Below, piece after piece: positions 1 to 13,939 of a stretch of 64,000 nucleotides of DNA. The stretch is from positions 810,001 through 874,000 of the forward strand of contig JAINUG010000307.1 of NCBI GenBank assembly GCA_029706075.1. Reading direction: 5' to 3'. This DNA comes from Aldrovandia affinis (Eukaryota; Chordata; Actinopteri; Notacanthiformes; Halosauridae). The first letter of the stretch is position 1. Every line of letters begins with the position of its first letter. The translations under genes and the position numbers were made by a program. The notes under the pieces are model-generated. The model did not search any database, was not told where the DNA came from, and worked only from the letters and a program-made list of their open reading frames with translations.

Positions 1-1299
1 ATTTTAAGAATCATAAGCAGTGGTGTCATTCAGTCCTGATTAAAAAAAACGACTGTGAAATGTGGTAGCCATGCGTGGTAACTAGGTGTAGGTGTGAAAG
101 GAGGTAGTAGTTGTTGTTGATCGTTTTTCCTTGACGAATACACTGTTGCAGTGCAGAGGCATTCTACATTGTTACATTGTTACACACTCATTTTATATGA
201 TATTTCTTCTGTTTTTCCTTTTTCTATGTGTTTCCTAAACTTAAACTTAGGAATGAACTTGAGTATTAAGGGAGGCAACTTACTTTGGACAAAAAAAAGA
301 AAAGTTCCCTTAACATGGCATTATGTATACTTTCTATTTAAACGATTGTGATTTAAAATAAACCAGCAAGTCCTTTATGTACAGAGATGTATAAGAATGA
401 TGCAACTGTTAACAGAAAAACATCAGCGCTGAAAATATCAGTGGCACAGGCCTACTCCTGATAATTCCCCTGTACTCAGGACTGTATCATTATGCACTTA
501 ACCAGAGTATGAACATAACAGGAGTAAGTAATGCCAGTGGGATTCAAACAGCCTACGTACTATGCAATAAACTGGAGTGTGCATTTACTGTATCTGATGC
601 ACAATTACCAGGAGTCTACTGTACAACCAGACAGCGGGCGGCAGGGCGTGTTTGAGACAGAGAGACCGGGGGAGACGTATCTGCATTACGGACGCCGCGC
701 TGCATTTTACGACCACTTGGATCCGCCTTGGCCAAGTTTCCTAATGTCCCATGTGAGCAGGGCCAACGGGAGGAACGTAACCCCCATAAACCCAGTAGGG
801 ACCGCTCCAGCCTCCATTAAGTGCCCTTTATTTTAATCGTGTTAAAGTTTTATCGAGGCCTCTTGATTCTTGTCACACGGGGCCCAGGATACGATCGTTA
901 GCGTTGACCCCCGAGCCGATCGGGTGGGTGTACCCCCCTCGTAAACCGAGGGGCGCGGAAGTTCCAGAGGTCTAGCAGCTCGGCCATGTACACTGCAGAC
1001 GTCCATTAAACGCCTCGGGTTTCCCTTGCGACGAATTACCTCCATTAACGTTGTTCGTTATTCGATACGACACTTAACGCAGTTGTGAAATTGTGAGCGA
1101 GCAACCGGTGCAAGCGGCCTCTGAAAGGCGCGCCATTTTGAGCCGAAATGGCGCTTGAATTCCACAGGAAACGCAGAGTAGGGCCAGGAAGGGGATTCTG
1201 TCTCAACACGCTCGGCTTCCGCTGTCTTTGTTCGTAGAGCCGAGGCGCGACCAACGGTCGAGGCTGACGCCTTCGTTTTTCCCTCCCCTCCTCCTCCAG
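1..1299 (+). other. CASZ1: CASZ1 intron, possibly with the 3' end of a short isoform
   Basis: No coding exon is recognisable here. The stretch ends in a pyrimidine-rich tract and CAG acceptor immediately before the terminal CASZ1 exon. The first 360 bases are T-rich and UTR-like, with a canonical AATAAA at 357-362. In mammals CASZ1 has a short isoform that ends upstream of the long-isoform exon, so this could be its 3' UTR; that is inference only. Positions 480-1290 are GC-richer and hold no open frame I can assign. Confidence 0.45.
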
Positions 1300-2525
1300 G
1301 CAACACCATCTCCATCCCCACGGCGACGGGGGCCAAGAAGCGCTTCTGGATCATCGAGGACATGTCGCCCTTCGGCAAGCGGCGCAAGACGGCCTCGTCG
1401 CGGAAGATGCTGGACGAGGGCATGATGCTGGAGGGCTTCCGCCGCTACGACCTGTACGAGGACTGCAAGGACGCGGGCTGCCAGTTCTCCCTGAAGGTGA
1501 CGCACTACCACTGCACGCGGGAGAACTGCGGCTACAAGTTCTGCGGGCGCACCCACATGTACAAGCACGCGCAGCACCACGACCGCGTGGACAACCTGGT
1601 GCTGGACGACTTCAAGCGCTTCAAGTCGTCGCTCAGCTGCAACTTCCCCGACTGCCAGTTCTCGGGCAACAGCACCCACTTCCACTGCCTGCGCTGCGGC
1701 TTCCGCTGCACCGACAGCACCAAGGTGACGGCCCACCGCAAGCACCACGGCAAGCAGGACGTGATCAGCGCCGCCGGCTTCTGCCAGTTCAGCTCCAGCG
1801 TCGACTGCGAGGTGGCCGACTGCAAGTACAAGCTCAAGTGCTCCCACTTCCACTGCACCTACCCGGAGTGCAAGCACACGGTGGTGGGCATGTCCCAGAT
1901 GGACTCGCACAAGCGCAAGCACGAGAAGCAGGAGAGGGGCGAGCTGCCCTCCGTCTCGCCCAATCGGGAGGCCCATCTCATGGGCGGGGGGGCGGTGCCC
2001 TCCGCCGGGCTCCCCCCCTCCTCCTCCGCCGCCGCAGCCCTGGGGTTCCACCTCGGCGGGGGCTCCATGTTCCTCCCCCAGGTCGGGGGCGCGCCCGAGT
2101 ACGACCACCCCGCCTCTTCCGTGAACCTGGACGGCTCCCTCAACCTGGGCACCGACGCCAGCAGCTCCCTGTTCTTCCTGAAGAACCCCAGCGGCCTGGG
2201 CCTCAACGACTCCCTGGACCTGAGCAAGAAGGTGCCCCACGACCCCCCGGGGGCGGGCAGGCCCAACCTCGCGCCTCTCGGCATGCCCCAGGGGCCTCAG
2301 GACGACAGCGAGGACGAGCTCTCGCCCGAGGAGGAGATCAACGCCGAGGACGAGGACGAGGACGAGGACGACGACGGGGAGGAGGACCTGAACACGGACT
2401 CGTATGAAGACTCCATGCTGGAGCCGGAGGGGCTGGACGGCGATAAGGACAATGGAGAGAGCTTCCTCGCTTCCACAAATCACACTGACACTTCTCAACT
2501 GGAAAACCAAGAGGCCGCCCCGTAA
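1300..2525 (+). CDS. CASZ1: CASZ1 (castor zinc finger 1) terminal coding exon, long isoform C-terminus
   Basis: CASZ1 is a nuclear zinc-finger transcription factor of the Drosophila castor family, with roles in heart, vascular and neural development. The exon begins after a strong acceptor (ctcctccag, 1291-1299) in phase 1, so the upstream exon supplies the first base of a Gly codon. It reads through without a break to TAA at 2523-2525. The ATG at 1362 is internal, not the start. Counting from that Met, three classical C2H2 fingers are visible: C51/C56/H69/H73, C109/C112/H125/H129 and C165/C170/H183/H187. Each is preceded by an extra Cys pair and an HxHC motif, the paired-finger arrangement typical of castor proteins. 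Residues up to about 190 are nearly identical to vertebrate CASZ1 as I know it. The following tail is Gly/Pro/Ser-rich, then strongly acidic around residues 315-350. The exon is very GC-rich compared with its 3' UTR. Upstream exons lie outside the window. Confidence 0.96.
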
Positions 2526-3121
2526 GAAAGGCTGTACAGACGAGAGAGAGAGAGAGAGAAAACCCTGTATACTATGAACAAACATGAATTAAAGTGGCCT
2601 CGTTTATCATGCTAAAGGACATTGCCGATGACAAGACAACAACAAAAAAAAAAAATGAAAATGACGGCCCAAAATGATTTATTATGATGTTTACAAGATG
2701 ACCAACATTATTAATTTAATTATGCATAACGAATGAACAGAAAAAAAAAAAAGAAAACATACAGATGAGGCCCTCTTTTACACACGGGCGGAAATTTAAA
2801 CCTTTTCCTACACATCAGTCTTTTTTGTGTGCGTGCATGTTTGACTTTAATTTATTTTACTTTTGTTTGTTACTTTTTTCGTGTGTGGAGAAAAAAAAAA
2901 AACACCATAAAGAAAAAGACAAAAAAAAAGAAAACATATATAGCTATAAACCTTAGGTGTGTGGATGTTGATATAAAAGGAAATTGTCAGTGCAGTCAAC
3001 ACATGAACTGCTGATCCCTTGATAGTGGGTATAAAGGGAAATCACTGTATAAATATATATAGCGAGATTTATTAAAGAGGTTGTATTAGAATATCTGATT
3101 TCAATGAAAAACACAATGCAG

Positions 3122-3122
<1 letters not shown>

Positions 3123-3152
<30 letters not shown>
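3123..3152. repeat. (ATT)n microsatellite
   Basis: About ten perfect ATT units lie within the presumed CASZ1 3' UTR. Confidence 0.95.
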
Positions 3153-5616
3153 GAAGTGCGGGGCTCAGCATTAGTGCTTTGGCTTGTACCCTGTTCTGTG
3201 TTATCTTTTTTGCAAGGTTATTTTCTGTTTACCTTTTTTTTTTCCACTTCTCTTTTTTGATGTAATTCTCCGTTCAGAAATACTGTTTCTCTCGGACAGT
3301 AGGATCCTAGACTCCATTCCATGTCGGCGGTTGACTCCCCTTGTCTCCTCTGCATCCAGCGGCTGCTGTCACATTCAGTCCCACCTGGCAGAAAGGGGCC
3401 CAGACCCAAACAGCGCCTGGTTCTCCCCGGCTCTTAGAAAGTACAACTATAACCATAAGCTACAGTAGCTCAGCTTTCTCGGTATCGCTGTGTCTCTCCC
3501 CCACGTAACGACCGTTTACCTTATAGGTTTCTGCGTATGGATAGTGCACTTTTATGTGGATGAACGTATATATTTAAGTACATTAAGAACATATATTTAA
3601 AATGGGTTTTTTTCGTTTGTAACTGTTCAGAAATTTGCATTGTTATCGCGTCATTGTTGCGACATTTTCCACTGGCACAGGGACGACCGGTTTGAAGGCA
3701 AGGTTTTTTGTTTGTTGTTTTTTTCTTAGATTTTTTTTTTTTTTTGTGTTGTTCGTTGAATTTTGCCAGAAGTTCCTCCCTGCTTAGGTGTCCAGTCAAA
3801 GGGCCAGTTAAATGAATAGAGAAATGAAGAGGTGAAGCGGGAGAGTCTGCTCTCCTGCCAGCGGACCGGCTCATTAGCGAGAACGGTCGATGGTGCTACT
3901 GACCGGGAGGTTAAAGGGAGCGACCGCTGTCTCCCTGGTCCTCAGGACGCACGTGAGGACTAGAGTATCCTTCACCAAACACGAGTTTCCTGGTCTGAAT
4001 GTAGAGAGAAAATGAGGAAGTTGGGGGGGGTGGGGGGTGGGTGGATTTGTTTTGTTTTGTTTTCTTTTGTGTAGCATGAACCACCAGATGAAAACAGGAG
4101 GGGTGGGGGAATTGGGGGTCAGAGAGTGTGGCTTCCAGAAGTCTCTCTCTCCCTCAGAGCCCTCTGCATATCCAGTTACAGAAAGGAAAGGAAACGTCAC
4201 AGGACTAACTTGCTGAGGGTTCGAATTAACTGAACAGCAGAAAAGTAGAGTCACTAAGATCTGATGAGGGATGGGGTGGGGGTCGGGGGTGCTGTGTGAA
4301 ATGTACAGAAAGAAAACGATGTGTTTATATTTTTTTGTTGTTCTCCCTCGGCCAACACAGTGGTTGAGCTTCAATTGTAATGGTTTTATTTAATATTTAT
4401 GTGACCTTGCAATGAGAATTTAGGGTGTTTTGCACTTTTTTAGGTTCATTTTTACTTTAAGAAAAAAAAAATTCTGCATATATCTTTTAACAGGGAAATT
4501 GCTTTACATTATTGTTTCAGTTCAGTTTGCTTTGATGCACAAATAATTGTTTAGTGTGACGAAGAACTGTTGTTCTGTGTTTTATTTAAAAATGAGGTTT
4601 GATATTATTTGCTTCCATAATTGGATGAATTCAATATGAAATAGGCCTACCAGGTGTATCTGTGGTAGCCCCATGAGAAACACTATTAAAGACTGTGATT
4701 TAAATCAATTCTTTATAGAGAAATAAAATATTGAAATATTCAGATAGTTCTAAATTAAAAAACTTTTTTGTAGCCGAGCCTGTCTCATGGTTGACTGTGT
4801 CTTTCAACCTCTGGAACAACTGGGTATGAAATCCAGGAGCAGAAAATGTCATATTGAAATAATTTCTTGAACGTGGCTCTGAAAAATAAAATATGATATA
4901 GGTAATTCAATGTGTAGATGATGATCTTCAAAATATTGTTTCGAGAAGAAAAAAGTTGTACAGTATTTTTTTCTGTAAAAAAATAACTATATATGAACAA
5001 AATGCTCTTTGATGAAAACCTTCCCTTAACAAGAAAAGAATAAAAAAAGGAGAAAAACAAAAAGGAAAAAAATGTAACATTTTAAAATAGTCCCATCATA
5101 GTTTGCTTGTGTGTGTGAACTTTTTTTCCTCAATTTTATTTTCTCCCTTTTAGCTCTAGACTTAGACATTTTTTTAAATCAAGTAGGGCCCTTGACATAT
5201 TGTAGCACTGAAAGCAGTTGGGGTATTTCAGTTTGTAACTTGAATTTTTTTGCATTAGAGAATCCAAATTATTATTATTTTTTTTTAAGGATTTTAAGAA
5301 ATGATACAAAAACACACTGATTAGATTGAATAATGGATGTCTCTAGTTTAATTTAATACCGTGTTTTACTTTGACATTTTGTTGGTTATCGTTTTGTGTG
5401 CTCTTCATTTGGTTTGTGTTGCTTTCGGCACGCCAGTCACGTGGCTGCTCTAACGCGTTTCCTCGCCAGTCTCCACTCAAGGCAGTGCTTCACTTTGACC
5501 TTTTTTTTTTGTTTTCTTTTCTAAGAAATGTTGGAATAGCGATCGGGCTGGGAGGCATATTGTGCACTTGAATACATTTTATGTGTGTAAAATAGCGGGA
5601 TTTGTAAAAATTGAAA

Positions 5617-5622
5617 AATAAA
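5617..5622 (+). terminator. CASZ1: Candidate CASZ1 poly(A) signal
   Basis: A canonical AATAAA is followed within about 20 bases by A/T-rich sequence, then by a G/GT-rich stretch (5677-5700) that could serve as the downstream element. It is the best-placed signal before the composition change. Confidence 0.5.
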
Positions 5623-5640
5623 GAAAATATAATTATTATA

Positions 5641-8600
5641 ACAATACAAATGTGCAAACTAGTGTTTTAGCCCAAGGGGGGGGGTGTGATGTGGTGCGTC
5701 GCGTGTACGGGGAAGGGGGGCAGTGTATGCGGGGACGTTGTCTGAGTGATGGCGTCGCCTCGGAAACACCAGCACACAAGTCCTCACGGGACAACCCCCC
5801 CCTCCCAGCCTGTGGGTGGGGCAGCGGGGAGTCAGCCCAGCGAGGTTTAGAGGACGGGGTGCAAACGGGGGAGCCCATACCTTCCACTGCAGCGGTGCCT
5901 AGTACCAGGCTCGAAGGCTTAACCGGGCATCTTGCATCTTGGGGGCTACAGGCAGCGGGGAGAAGTGTCTGAGATATATAGCCGGGTCTGGAACGTTGTC
6001 AGGCCCTTCGACCACATTCAATTCTGTTTGGTTTTTTTCCTCTTCTTCTTGATGTGCATCTCTTCTCAAGGACGAGTAGTACTTAAAAGTATGTGTGTAC
6101 TGTACGTCTGTCACTCGTCTGTCCCCAGAGAGATTGAAGAGAAACATCTGCTCCACGCAGATATGGAATCAACAATATTTGTTGCCTTTTGGGTATGGAG
6201 TATGGACGCTTTCTGTGGACTTCCGTGCCCCCCCAAACGATGGCTCCAATCAGAGGTGATGTAGGCCGCTCCGACAGCACTCAGAGTCATAAGAACGGGG
6301 TGTGGGGGGGGATCTCCTCGGTGTCTGAAATCGACATTCCTCAGTGAATGGGAAAACCTGCCCATGCCAATGGGATTAGTCTTTCTGTTTCCTGAAAAAG
6401 GAGAGTCACTGTTGTGTCTTCGTGTTGGTTTTCATTCTCCCGGTCGCTCCGCTGCCACTCAGCCACACACAAACACACACACACACACACACACACAACG
6501 GGCAGCGCGCCGTCTCCACGCCTGCTCCGCGGCCACCCTCCTCCTTTGCCTTGTGATGTTTCTTTAAATAAAAAAACGGGTAAAGGCATCACCATCTGTC
6601 AGCCAGCTGGCATCCTGTATATAATCGCGAAAAAAAAAAAATAAACATGAAAATTATATTAAACAAAAACCAGACGGAAACGACCTCCAAATCCTGCATA
6701 GGCTGCTGCTGAAACGACAGATCATTTTACTGTTTTAATTAGCCGACAAAGAGAAGAAGAAAAAAAAAAGAAAAAGAAAGAAAGAAACTGGATTAAATGT
6801 CTGTTCTCTGTAGAGTGAAATAAAAAAGATTACTACAATGTAGCAAACGGGGGGAAAAAAAAAAAAAGAAAAAAAAGTTTAGCCTTTGTAATATATATTG
6901 CACACTAGGACTATAAGCCATCTCTAGCTCATGTTGAATATTAATGTGTATTTTTTTTTTCTTTCTGTGGGGAAAAAGGCTTGATTCACAAACACTCTGT
7001 ACATGGAGACAACGCTGACATTTTATATGATTAAAGAATTTAAAGGAATTGGTTTTCTCCGATACTTGAATCTGCTCCCTCTGCACCTATGTTATTAATA
7101 ACTGAATATTTTTCCACTTGAATTTAGTGCTGTTAGCAATTTGTGCTTTATTTATTTTATTTTCTTTCTGCATGACTGATGCAAGGGTTGAGATTTTCAC
7201 TCAATAAAATAAAAATGTACTGACAAAAAAAACAACAATGTAGGCCGGTGGCTTGTTTTAATTTCCACATTTTTTTGTCTTCTTCCCCTTCCCTGCTCTC
7301 GAAAATGTCCAGTGATCCCAAAATGTAGAGTCCAGTGTCAAACTTTTCAGTGAAGATTTGTATTAAAATTGTTTGTACAACGCAACGAGGCTGCATGTGG
7401 TCTGACGCCGTGAACGGCACCCACGCGCCGCTCCGCCAGAGCCAGCCTGGGCTGACACGCTGTGGCCTGACGTGCCAGGAACAGGTTGTGTGAAGAGATG
7501 TGTGTGTGGTGGAGGGAGGGAGGGAGGGAGGGAACAATCGGGGAGCAGGGAACACACACACACACACACGCACGCACGCACACGCACAGACGCACACGCG
7601 ACAGGTGTACGCTGCATATGTCTCATCCACCGCAGTCACATGGCAGCTATACGGCAGATTAGGGCACAAACAGATGAACCCCTCATTAATGGCAGCTTTG
7701 ATTACAGTCACACAGCAAGCAAAAAAAAAAAAAAAAAAAAACCTGCAGCAGAAAGCAGTTGGCCCCGTCTGCAGGGATGAAACAGGAATAAGCTCAGGAA
7801 AGGAATACGTGCCTTTTTCGGTGTGTAGTCTTCAGGTGGTTTGCTGCAGGGCCAGATTGGCAGAGAAGTACCTGGGCCCCTCGGGGGCCACCGGGGGGGT
7901 TTGGTGGATGGACAGGAGCTCTGATCACCCGTGACTAGACGTCAGTCATCTGCTTAAATGAAGGGTATCTCTAAAGCACACAGGACAGATTGAGACCATT
8001 GACTGTTGACCACCTGCAGCAACATCACATAAAATAGGAAAAATAGGATCACATGAATAAATCCTGTGCAAATTTACAATTAATTAATATACATAATCAA
8101 CCCGGGAAATTACTAGTGCATCCACTTGTGAATGCATAATTTGGCCATAAGCAGACCAAATGATAAAATGGCAGATTTTACTATGTTTGATTTTTATTTT
8201 TTCCTCCACCCGTATCTGTAATCTAAAAAGTAAATAGCCCCACGGTTATCTTTGTCAGTCTATTGCTTTGTTTTTTTCCCCCCTCCCATTTTTATTTCAT
8301 TGTCATTTCTATTTTATTTCCCTTTATGTATGTGTTTATTTTTGGAGACCCTTAGTGGTTGAAATAATAAATAAAAAAACCTTTGCTAGGAGGCCACTCC
8401 GGCACTGGGAGCAGCTGTTGCCTGAATGAAAAATTAAGATCAGGGACCCCAAAGGACAAAAGGAATTGGACACACATTCAGCCAATTTAACATTAACAAG
8501 ACCTTATTGGAAGCAGTGTGTCATGTCAGCCAATGCACACCGCTGCCATTTCTGGACGTCTGTCTCTATGTATGTGTGTCAAATAAATGTTTTCAACGGT

Positions 8601-10310
8601 CGCATCTTGAGGTAGCGGTGGAAATCGGTTGAGAAGGGGATATTGGGAGTTTCTTGCTTGAAGGAAAATGCATTCTTGGATGCGCGTATATTTGTTCTGG
8701 TACGTACGGCTGGGCTAGCAGTGTTCAAATTGATGGCAGTCTCAGAGTGTCATCCAATTACCAGCCGTTTCACACTGAATTGTCACAGACGGGGCTGAAA
8801 TTAGCACGAGGGATGAAAAAAAAACCCCACAAGAGGTCATAATAACCAAAATCATGTCAGTGCTGGAGCTGCCTTGTTTTTTCTGTTTATGTTTCAGAAA
8901 ACACAAAAAGAATCTCCCTATAGTATATATACTATACTATACTTTTTCAGGGAAAAACTGGTTGTGTAAAATAGAAGAATAACTTAAAATGTACTATTTA
9001 AATAAGTGCTTTCTGTTATTGTTAAATAGACCCCACAGTCTGATGCAAGTTGTGTTTGCTGTATACTAAACAATAACTGATAAAAAGATCATATCATGGA
9101 AATTATTCCTCAGGGTGTCTTGAATTAAGTTTCCTTTCGTCGGTTAAAGGATTTAAATACAATGATATTTTGTGTGCAAAGCATGTTGATCTGTCTCAAC
9201 AATTTAAATGCCCCCCCTTTTTAATTTAATTTGGCACCATCGTTGTAGGCCAAAAGAAAGCGTGTCTGTAGTTGCACGACTACAGATTAACACGTAAGGA
9301 ATTTCACGTAAGGATTCCGTGGAACTAGCATGCGGACCAGGGACTTGTTAGGTTTGTTCAAACCAGACGGGGTTGAACAAAGCTTATTTTTCTCCATCGC
9401 CCAACCTTGACGACAGCAACAATATGCATTTGTGTCCATATTGAAAAATATAAAAACATTCTTTCTTAGGGTAAACAAACACTCCCTCAATTCAATCTGG
9501 AGGCATATTAACTTTTGCAAGACACTTAATTGACAGGCAAATCTAGACAAAAGTAGAAAAGAAAAAGAAAAAAAGTGTCACACAGACGTCCACTAGACAA
9601 ACAGACAAAGATGTTTTCTGACACGCTGTCGTCACCGTGCCGCACAAACCCTAATGCGGAATCCGAAGAATTTGTTCTTTTTGTCAGGGACCTAGGATCG
9701 GCACAGATCCAGGTGATACAAAGTGCCTGTACAGCCCAAAGTGTTCTACCATCTAGTTTGGGGCAGTCAATGATTTGAGTAAATCAAGAAAGGCTTTGTC
9801 ATCCATGACCAATAAGAATTAATTCACTGTCTTAGCAGGATTTTTTTTTTTTTTTGAGTCTAGACATAGCTGATGGCAGAGAAAAGTGAGACATTACACA
9901 ATATTGAGTTGTACCAACTTGTGAACCAATCTAAAAACGGTCGGGTGCGTCCCCTGTAGTTGGCATCGGAAAGAGCGGTGGAATCGATGCATAACACACA
10001 CCACAAAATGTTTTCAATCTCTTGCTTGGGATCGAATGCGTTTGTCAACACAACTACGGGCTCAAGTTTAATTACATAAAAAGGTTTGATTAAATTTAAT
10101 TAAAGGTTGCCACTGACTGATGCCATTTCCCATTTTTACTCTTCTATATGTTGAAAGTCATGGCAACATCGCAATACCACCTGTTTAGAATTTCGCTATG
10201 GATGCCACTGTGTATTTCACTGTGCACAGACACACATATAGGGTCCACAAGTCTGAATCCACTACCAAGATCTGTTTGTTTTCATCATTCATCAAAAACT
10301 AACATGAAAA
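5641..10310. other. Intergenic or extended 3' UTR, no gene seen
   Basis: No frame here resembles a protein family. Contents are simple repeats: (AC)n at 6473-6497, (GGGA)n at 7511-7533, CA/CG-rich repeats at about 7553-7600, a 20-base A run near 7722-7741, and A/T-rich unique sequence. A short palindromic TATA-rich stretch lies near 8924-8942. Frames through the CA and poly(A) runs are low-complexity artefacts. Confidence 0.7.
7203..7208 (+). terminator. CASZ1: Alternative distal poly(A) signal
   Basis: AATAAA lies at the end of a second T/A-rich block and is directly followed by another A-rich stretch. It may end an extended CASZ1 3' UTR. The AATAAA-like motifs further on (about 8355 and 8582) have less convincing context. 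Confidence 0.3.
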
Positions 10311-10462
10311 GGCTGGTGGATAGCGTAGCGGTCTAACTCATATTTGGCTGGTCCTGTACAAGTGTGAGCTGCCTATCAGGGACGCGGTTCAAAATCCGTC
10401 TCTGCCAGACCAGCCCTGGCCGTTAGCCCAGTTAGTTAGAAAAATGGGGAAAAATCTGAAAC
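10311..10462 (+). repeat. Truncated copy of composite SINE-like family A
   Basis: The copy starts with ggctggtggatagcgtagcg and carries the tRNA-like head shared with the copy at 56301-56685. After the head it jumps directly to the family's tail (ggggaaaaatctgaaac), so about 230 bases of body are deleted. The B-box-like ggttcaaaatccg is slightly degraded. Confidence 0.75.
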
Positions 10463-13400
10463 AAAATGTAGAAAATGTTTTAGTCAAGAGAACAATTTAA
10501 CCTCTAACTACTTAACTAAGCCCCGCTGAGATAATTACAAACAGCTGCAAAGGAAGTGTCCTTTTTCAAGATTAAAGCACCTGCAGTAGCAACGAGAACA
10601 CATAGAGGACCATATTCATTATTAATTATTATTAATTTCTCCGTCTGGTAAAAAAAACACCAAAAAAACTTTTCAATGAGAATTTATCAGACTTAAGTTT
10701 AAGTAGGAGAAATGGCTCAAGTAAACAACTGGGTTATTTTTGTTCCACAAACTTTAAGCACCCTCCAAAGGGGAGCTGAGACCTGCAACCCTATATACAG
10801 CTCCTGAATAGCAAGACGCCTGTCAAGTTTGTTACATAAATGTTTACGCCGAAATACTAAACATTGCATTCTATTTGTTTTAGTTTTGTTCAAAGTTTGT
10901 CTCAAGCCATAAATTAGTCGTCCCTTTTGTTTAAAGGGCCTTCCGATGGAGAACAAACAACCAGTGGCGAGTTGCAACATGAAACAAGCGTACAAAATTG
11001 CTAATCTGCTCTGGCCCGCGGCCAGGGAACCATTAGATTTCAAGTAGTTTGCTTAAAATCCAAGCAGCGGTCTCCCGAGCTGGGGGGAAATTGTTTCATC
11101 GCTTTATAACTCGGTCCAAAAAGGGGAGTGCTGGGAACAACAGTGCAATGCCGAGGGTCTGTGGGGAGCCAGAACAATTCTAATTCGACGGGAGCTATGG
11201 CGGCGCGCACCAGCAAGAACCGCTTTCTTGGCAACCGAAGAACTTCTTAAGTGCTAAGCTGTAAATTTGGTTAATTTGACACGAGTCAGAGGGGAATGGG
11301 AATCGTTTTCTTGCGGAAAAAAAAGCCGGGCAGATATGTTGACAATGAGCCGGAGTAGCACAATGCGCTCTATTGCTCTGCTGTCATGGTAGGAACACAA
11401 CGGAACACAAATTGACTGCGTGACGGAGCCATAAAAAAAAAAACCCGTCCTTTTTTGGCAGCTGGGCTTGAAGTGGCTGCATGGAGACGGCGCACCGCGG
11501 TGTCAGCGCTGTTAACGCCGAATTCAATTAATTTCACCGTTAATCCACTTCAAACTATAAAAGGGGAGGAATGGACATTAGAATATTATTTTCGTTTCCG
11601 GCGTTCATCGCGCAGCGATGGGATGCGCCGTATCCAACGTCTACTTGATCCCGTTACTCGAACCGTACCTGGAACTCCAATTCTAACCTTCTGAAAGTGA
11701 GTACGCCGGAATCTTATCCTTTACACCTGGAGGGGCAGGCGGAGCAAAAACACGAGAGACCCAAATCTAGAACTTTCTGGAAGGAACTACACGACGACGA
11801 GGTGGCGTTTCCCTGTGTGTAGCACTTGGCAATGTGATCTCACAACACAAACAAACAACCACCCCCCTCAGCAACTACCCGGGAAACGTGACACCGCACA
11901 GTTCTGTCCGTTCAGTAATGCGAAGAGAGCCCTGACCCTCACGTGGACGTGACCGCAGGACTGAACGAGCCAGATCTGAAGAAAAAGAGAGTGCGTGAAG
12001 AGTATATCATCCATGGCTATTTAAGGTTCACTTCAGGGAATGGTCTGTTGGGTTTGCAAACTATGTGATCAATGCCACATGACCAGATTGTTCCAACGCC
12101 ACAGCAGAACACAGGTCTCATGCAAGTCCCTTTAGAATGAAGATTAAAAAGATCACTTGACATTATCCCACGTGGAGCTCAGCTCTTAACAGTACGTGTC
12201 CTGGAAACGTCCAGGCTGTGTTTTTTTTATTTTTTATCATTTATTTATTAATTTTGTGTGTATATATATCTATCCCTGTCCTGCGAGTGACATCACCCAG
12301 TGTGGGTCTCATAAACACAGCCATTAGTGTAAGTGTAAGGCTAAATAAGGACCAAGGCCTTTCAAAATACCCTTTTCGGTGTCACAGCTGTGTCCTTCAG
12401 AAAAAGTAGGATGGAAACAGGTGTGATGTGTCGGACGCTAATCTTCCACATTATGGTCGTTGATAGCACCAGAGTCCCCCCTCACTTAAAACTCTGTAAT
12501 TTAATATGGAATACATCAGCAATGTGACATCTGCAACGTGGAAGAGGGAAAGGTTGGGGAGATTCTGCCGAAGCTAAGAATAGAAAATGTGCACCAATGA
12601 CTGGGTTTTCTGTTACCGGAGGAATTCTGCGAGTACCACGCTCCTTCCAAACTGGAACATAGGGGCCCAGCAAGGGATTTTGGGATTGTTTTGTTTTATT
12701 TTTTTTACCTCCGAGGGCTTCGAAATTTTGGATTGTATTTCGTAGTGACAATCCAGGCCAAGTTTGAAGGACAAGGTCACATACCCCCCCACCCCATCCC
12801 CGTTCCCTCCACCCACCCCTTCCAAGCGACCAACACAAACAGACACGTGGAGTAAAAGTGGAGCCTGGATGTCCTTTCCGTCGGAAACCTAGAACACAGC
12901 TAATGCGAAAATCTGAAGAGGGACAGGACAGGGCAGGGCGCACGGACACAGACACAGACACGGACACGGAATGCCCGACCCCCCCCGCGCTTCTAGTTTC
13001 ATCTGCCGTCACCTGAGCGGCAGGCCGGCGTGAGGCGTGCCCCGACGCTCGACTCAATCAACCTGCGCGAGACCAGGCTCCCCGATGAACGATACATCAA
13101 CGTTCATCAACGTTCATCTCTCCGCCGTCTTCATCTCATCAAAAAGCCGCCAGGTGCGCAAGCCCTCATCGGTCAGACGGGCTTCACAAGTCGCCGTTGA
13201 AAGACGAGCCGCCGCAACGCTGAGCAATTCCTCTTCGCCGTCGCGGCGTCTTTTACATTTCTTAATCAGTGAAAAGTTACGCTGCAGGATATGACACCGA
13301 CAAGAAGCTGTGTGTAATTACAGGTAGCATAATAAAGAACTCTGGTCGCGGCGATGTTCACGTTTCTAATTAAGACATAAAACTGGAGGCTCATTTCTCA

Positions 13401-13939
13401 AGCGCTCGCTGGTGTAGGGCGTGCGGTGTCTTTCCCACGCCGCCGAGGCGCGGGGAGACGGTCGCTCCCGGCGCCGGCGTTTACCGTGATTATGGGCCTC
13501 GCAAAGGAAAGGGGCCAAATGTTTGGAGGATATACCAATCGTGGCTTAATAAACCGTTCAGGAAGTGGTCGTGATATTGTCTTTTTTTTAAACGTTATTT
13601 TAATCAATTTCATTTTTATTTCCTCGTTTACTGTTCGAAGGGTGCGGACCTACTTATAAGCGCTCTTTGGGGGCTTTCCCTCACCCTGCACTGTTTGCTC
13701 TCTTTTGCATCCGTTTTTGTTTTGTGAAAACGAAATATATAAATGTATATATAAAAAGATAAACACATTTAAAGGGGAGAGAGAGAGACTGAAGTGTTTT
13801 CATTTCGTTCACCACGGGACCAGCCGTTCCTCTCCCCCACCCCGCCCCCGCACATCCGCGTGCTGCAGGTGCCTCTCACACGGATGCGTGATTTGTCTAA
13901 TTTGCAGACGCCGTCGCACCTGTTGCCCCGGCAGCGCCC
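10463..13939. other. Intergenic sequence, no gene seen
   Basis: Mostly unique non-coding sequence with moderate GC content. The short frames on either strand lack splice context or recognisable domains. G/C-rich patches at 12780-13060 and 13420-13500 are not repeats that I can identify. Nothing supports an exon. Confidence 0.6.

Larger units (their letters stand above)
2526..5640 (+). other. CASZ1: CASZ1 3' UTR (probable)
   Basis: This is non-coding A/T-rich sequence directly after the CASZ1 stop. It contains a short GA run, many poly(T) and poly(A) runs and an (ATT)n tract at 3123-3152. Composition changes sharply at the stop codon and again near 5.66 kb, where a G-rich segment begins. I place the main end at the AATAAA of 5617-5622. 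A longer form reaching about 7.23 kb is possible because the T/A-rich character resumes at about 6.56 kb. The boundary is inferred, with no transcript evidence. Confidence 0.6.

Noticed and set aside
1203-2585. 460-residue Val/Leu/Ala-rich minus-strand frame opposite CASZ1
   Set aside because: A shadow of the GC-rich CASZ1 exon; the plus-strand protein is clearly conserved.
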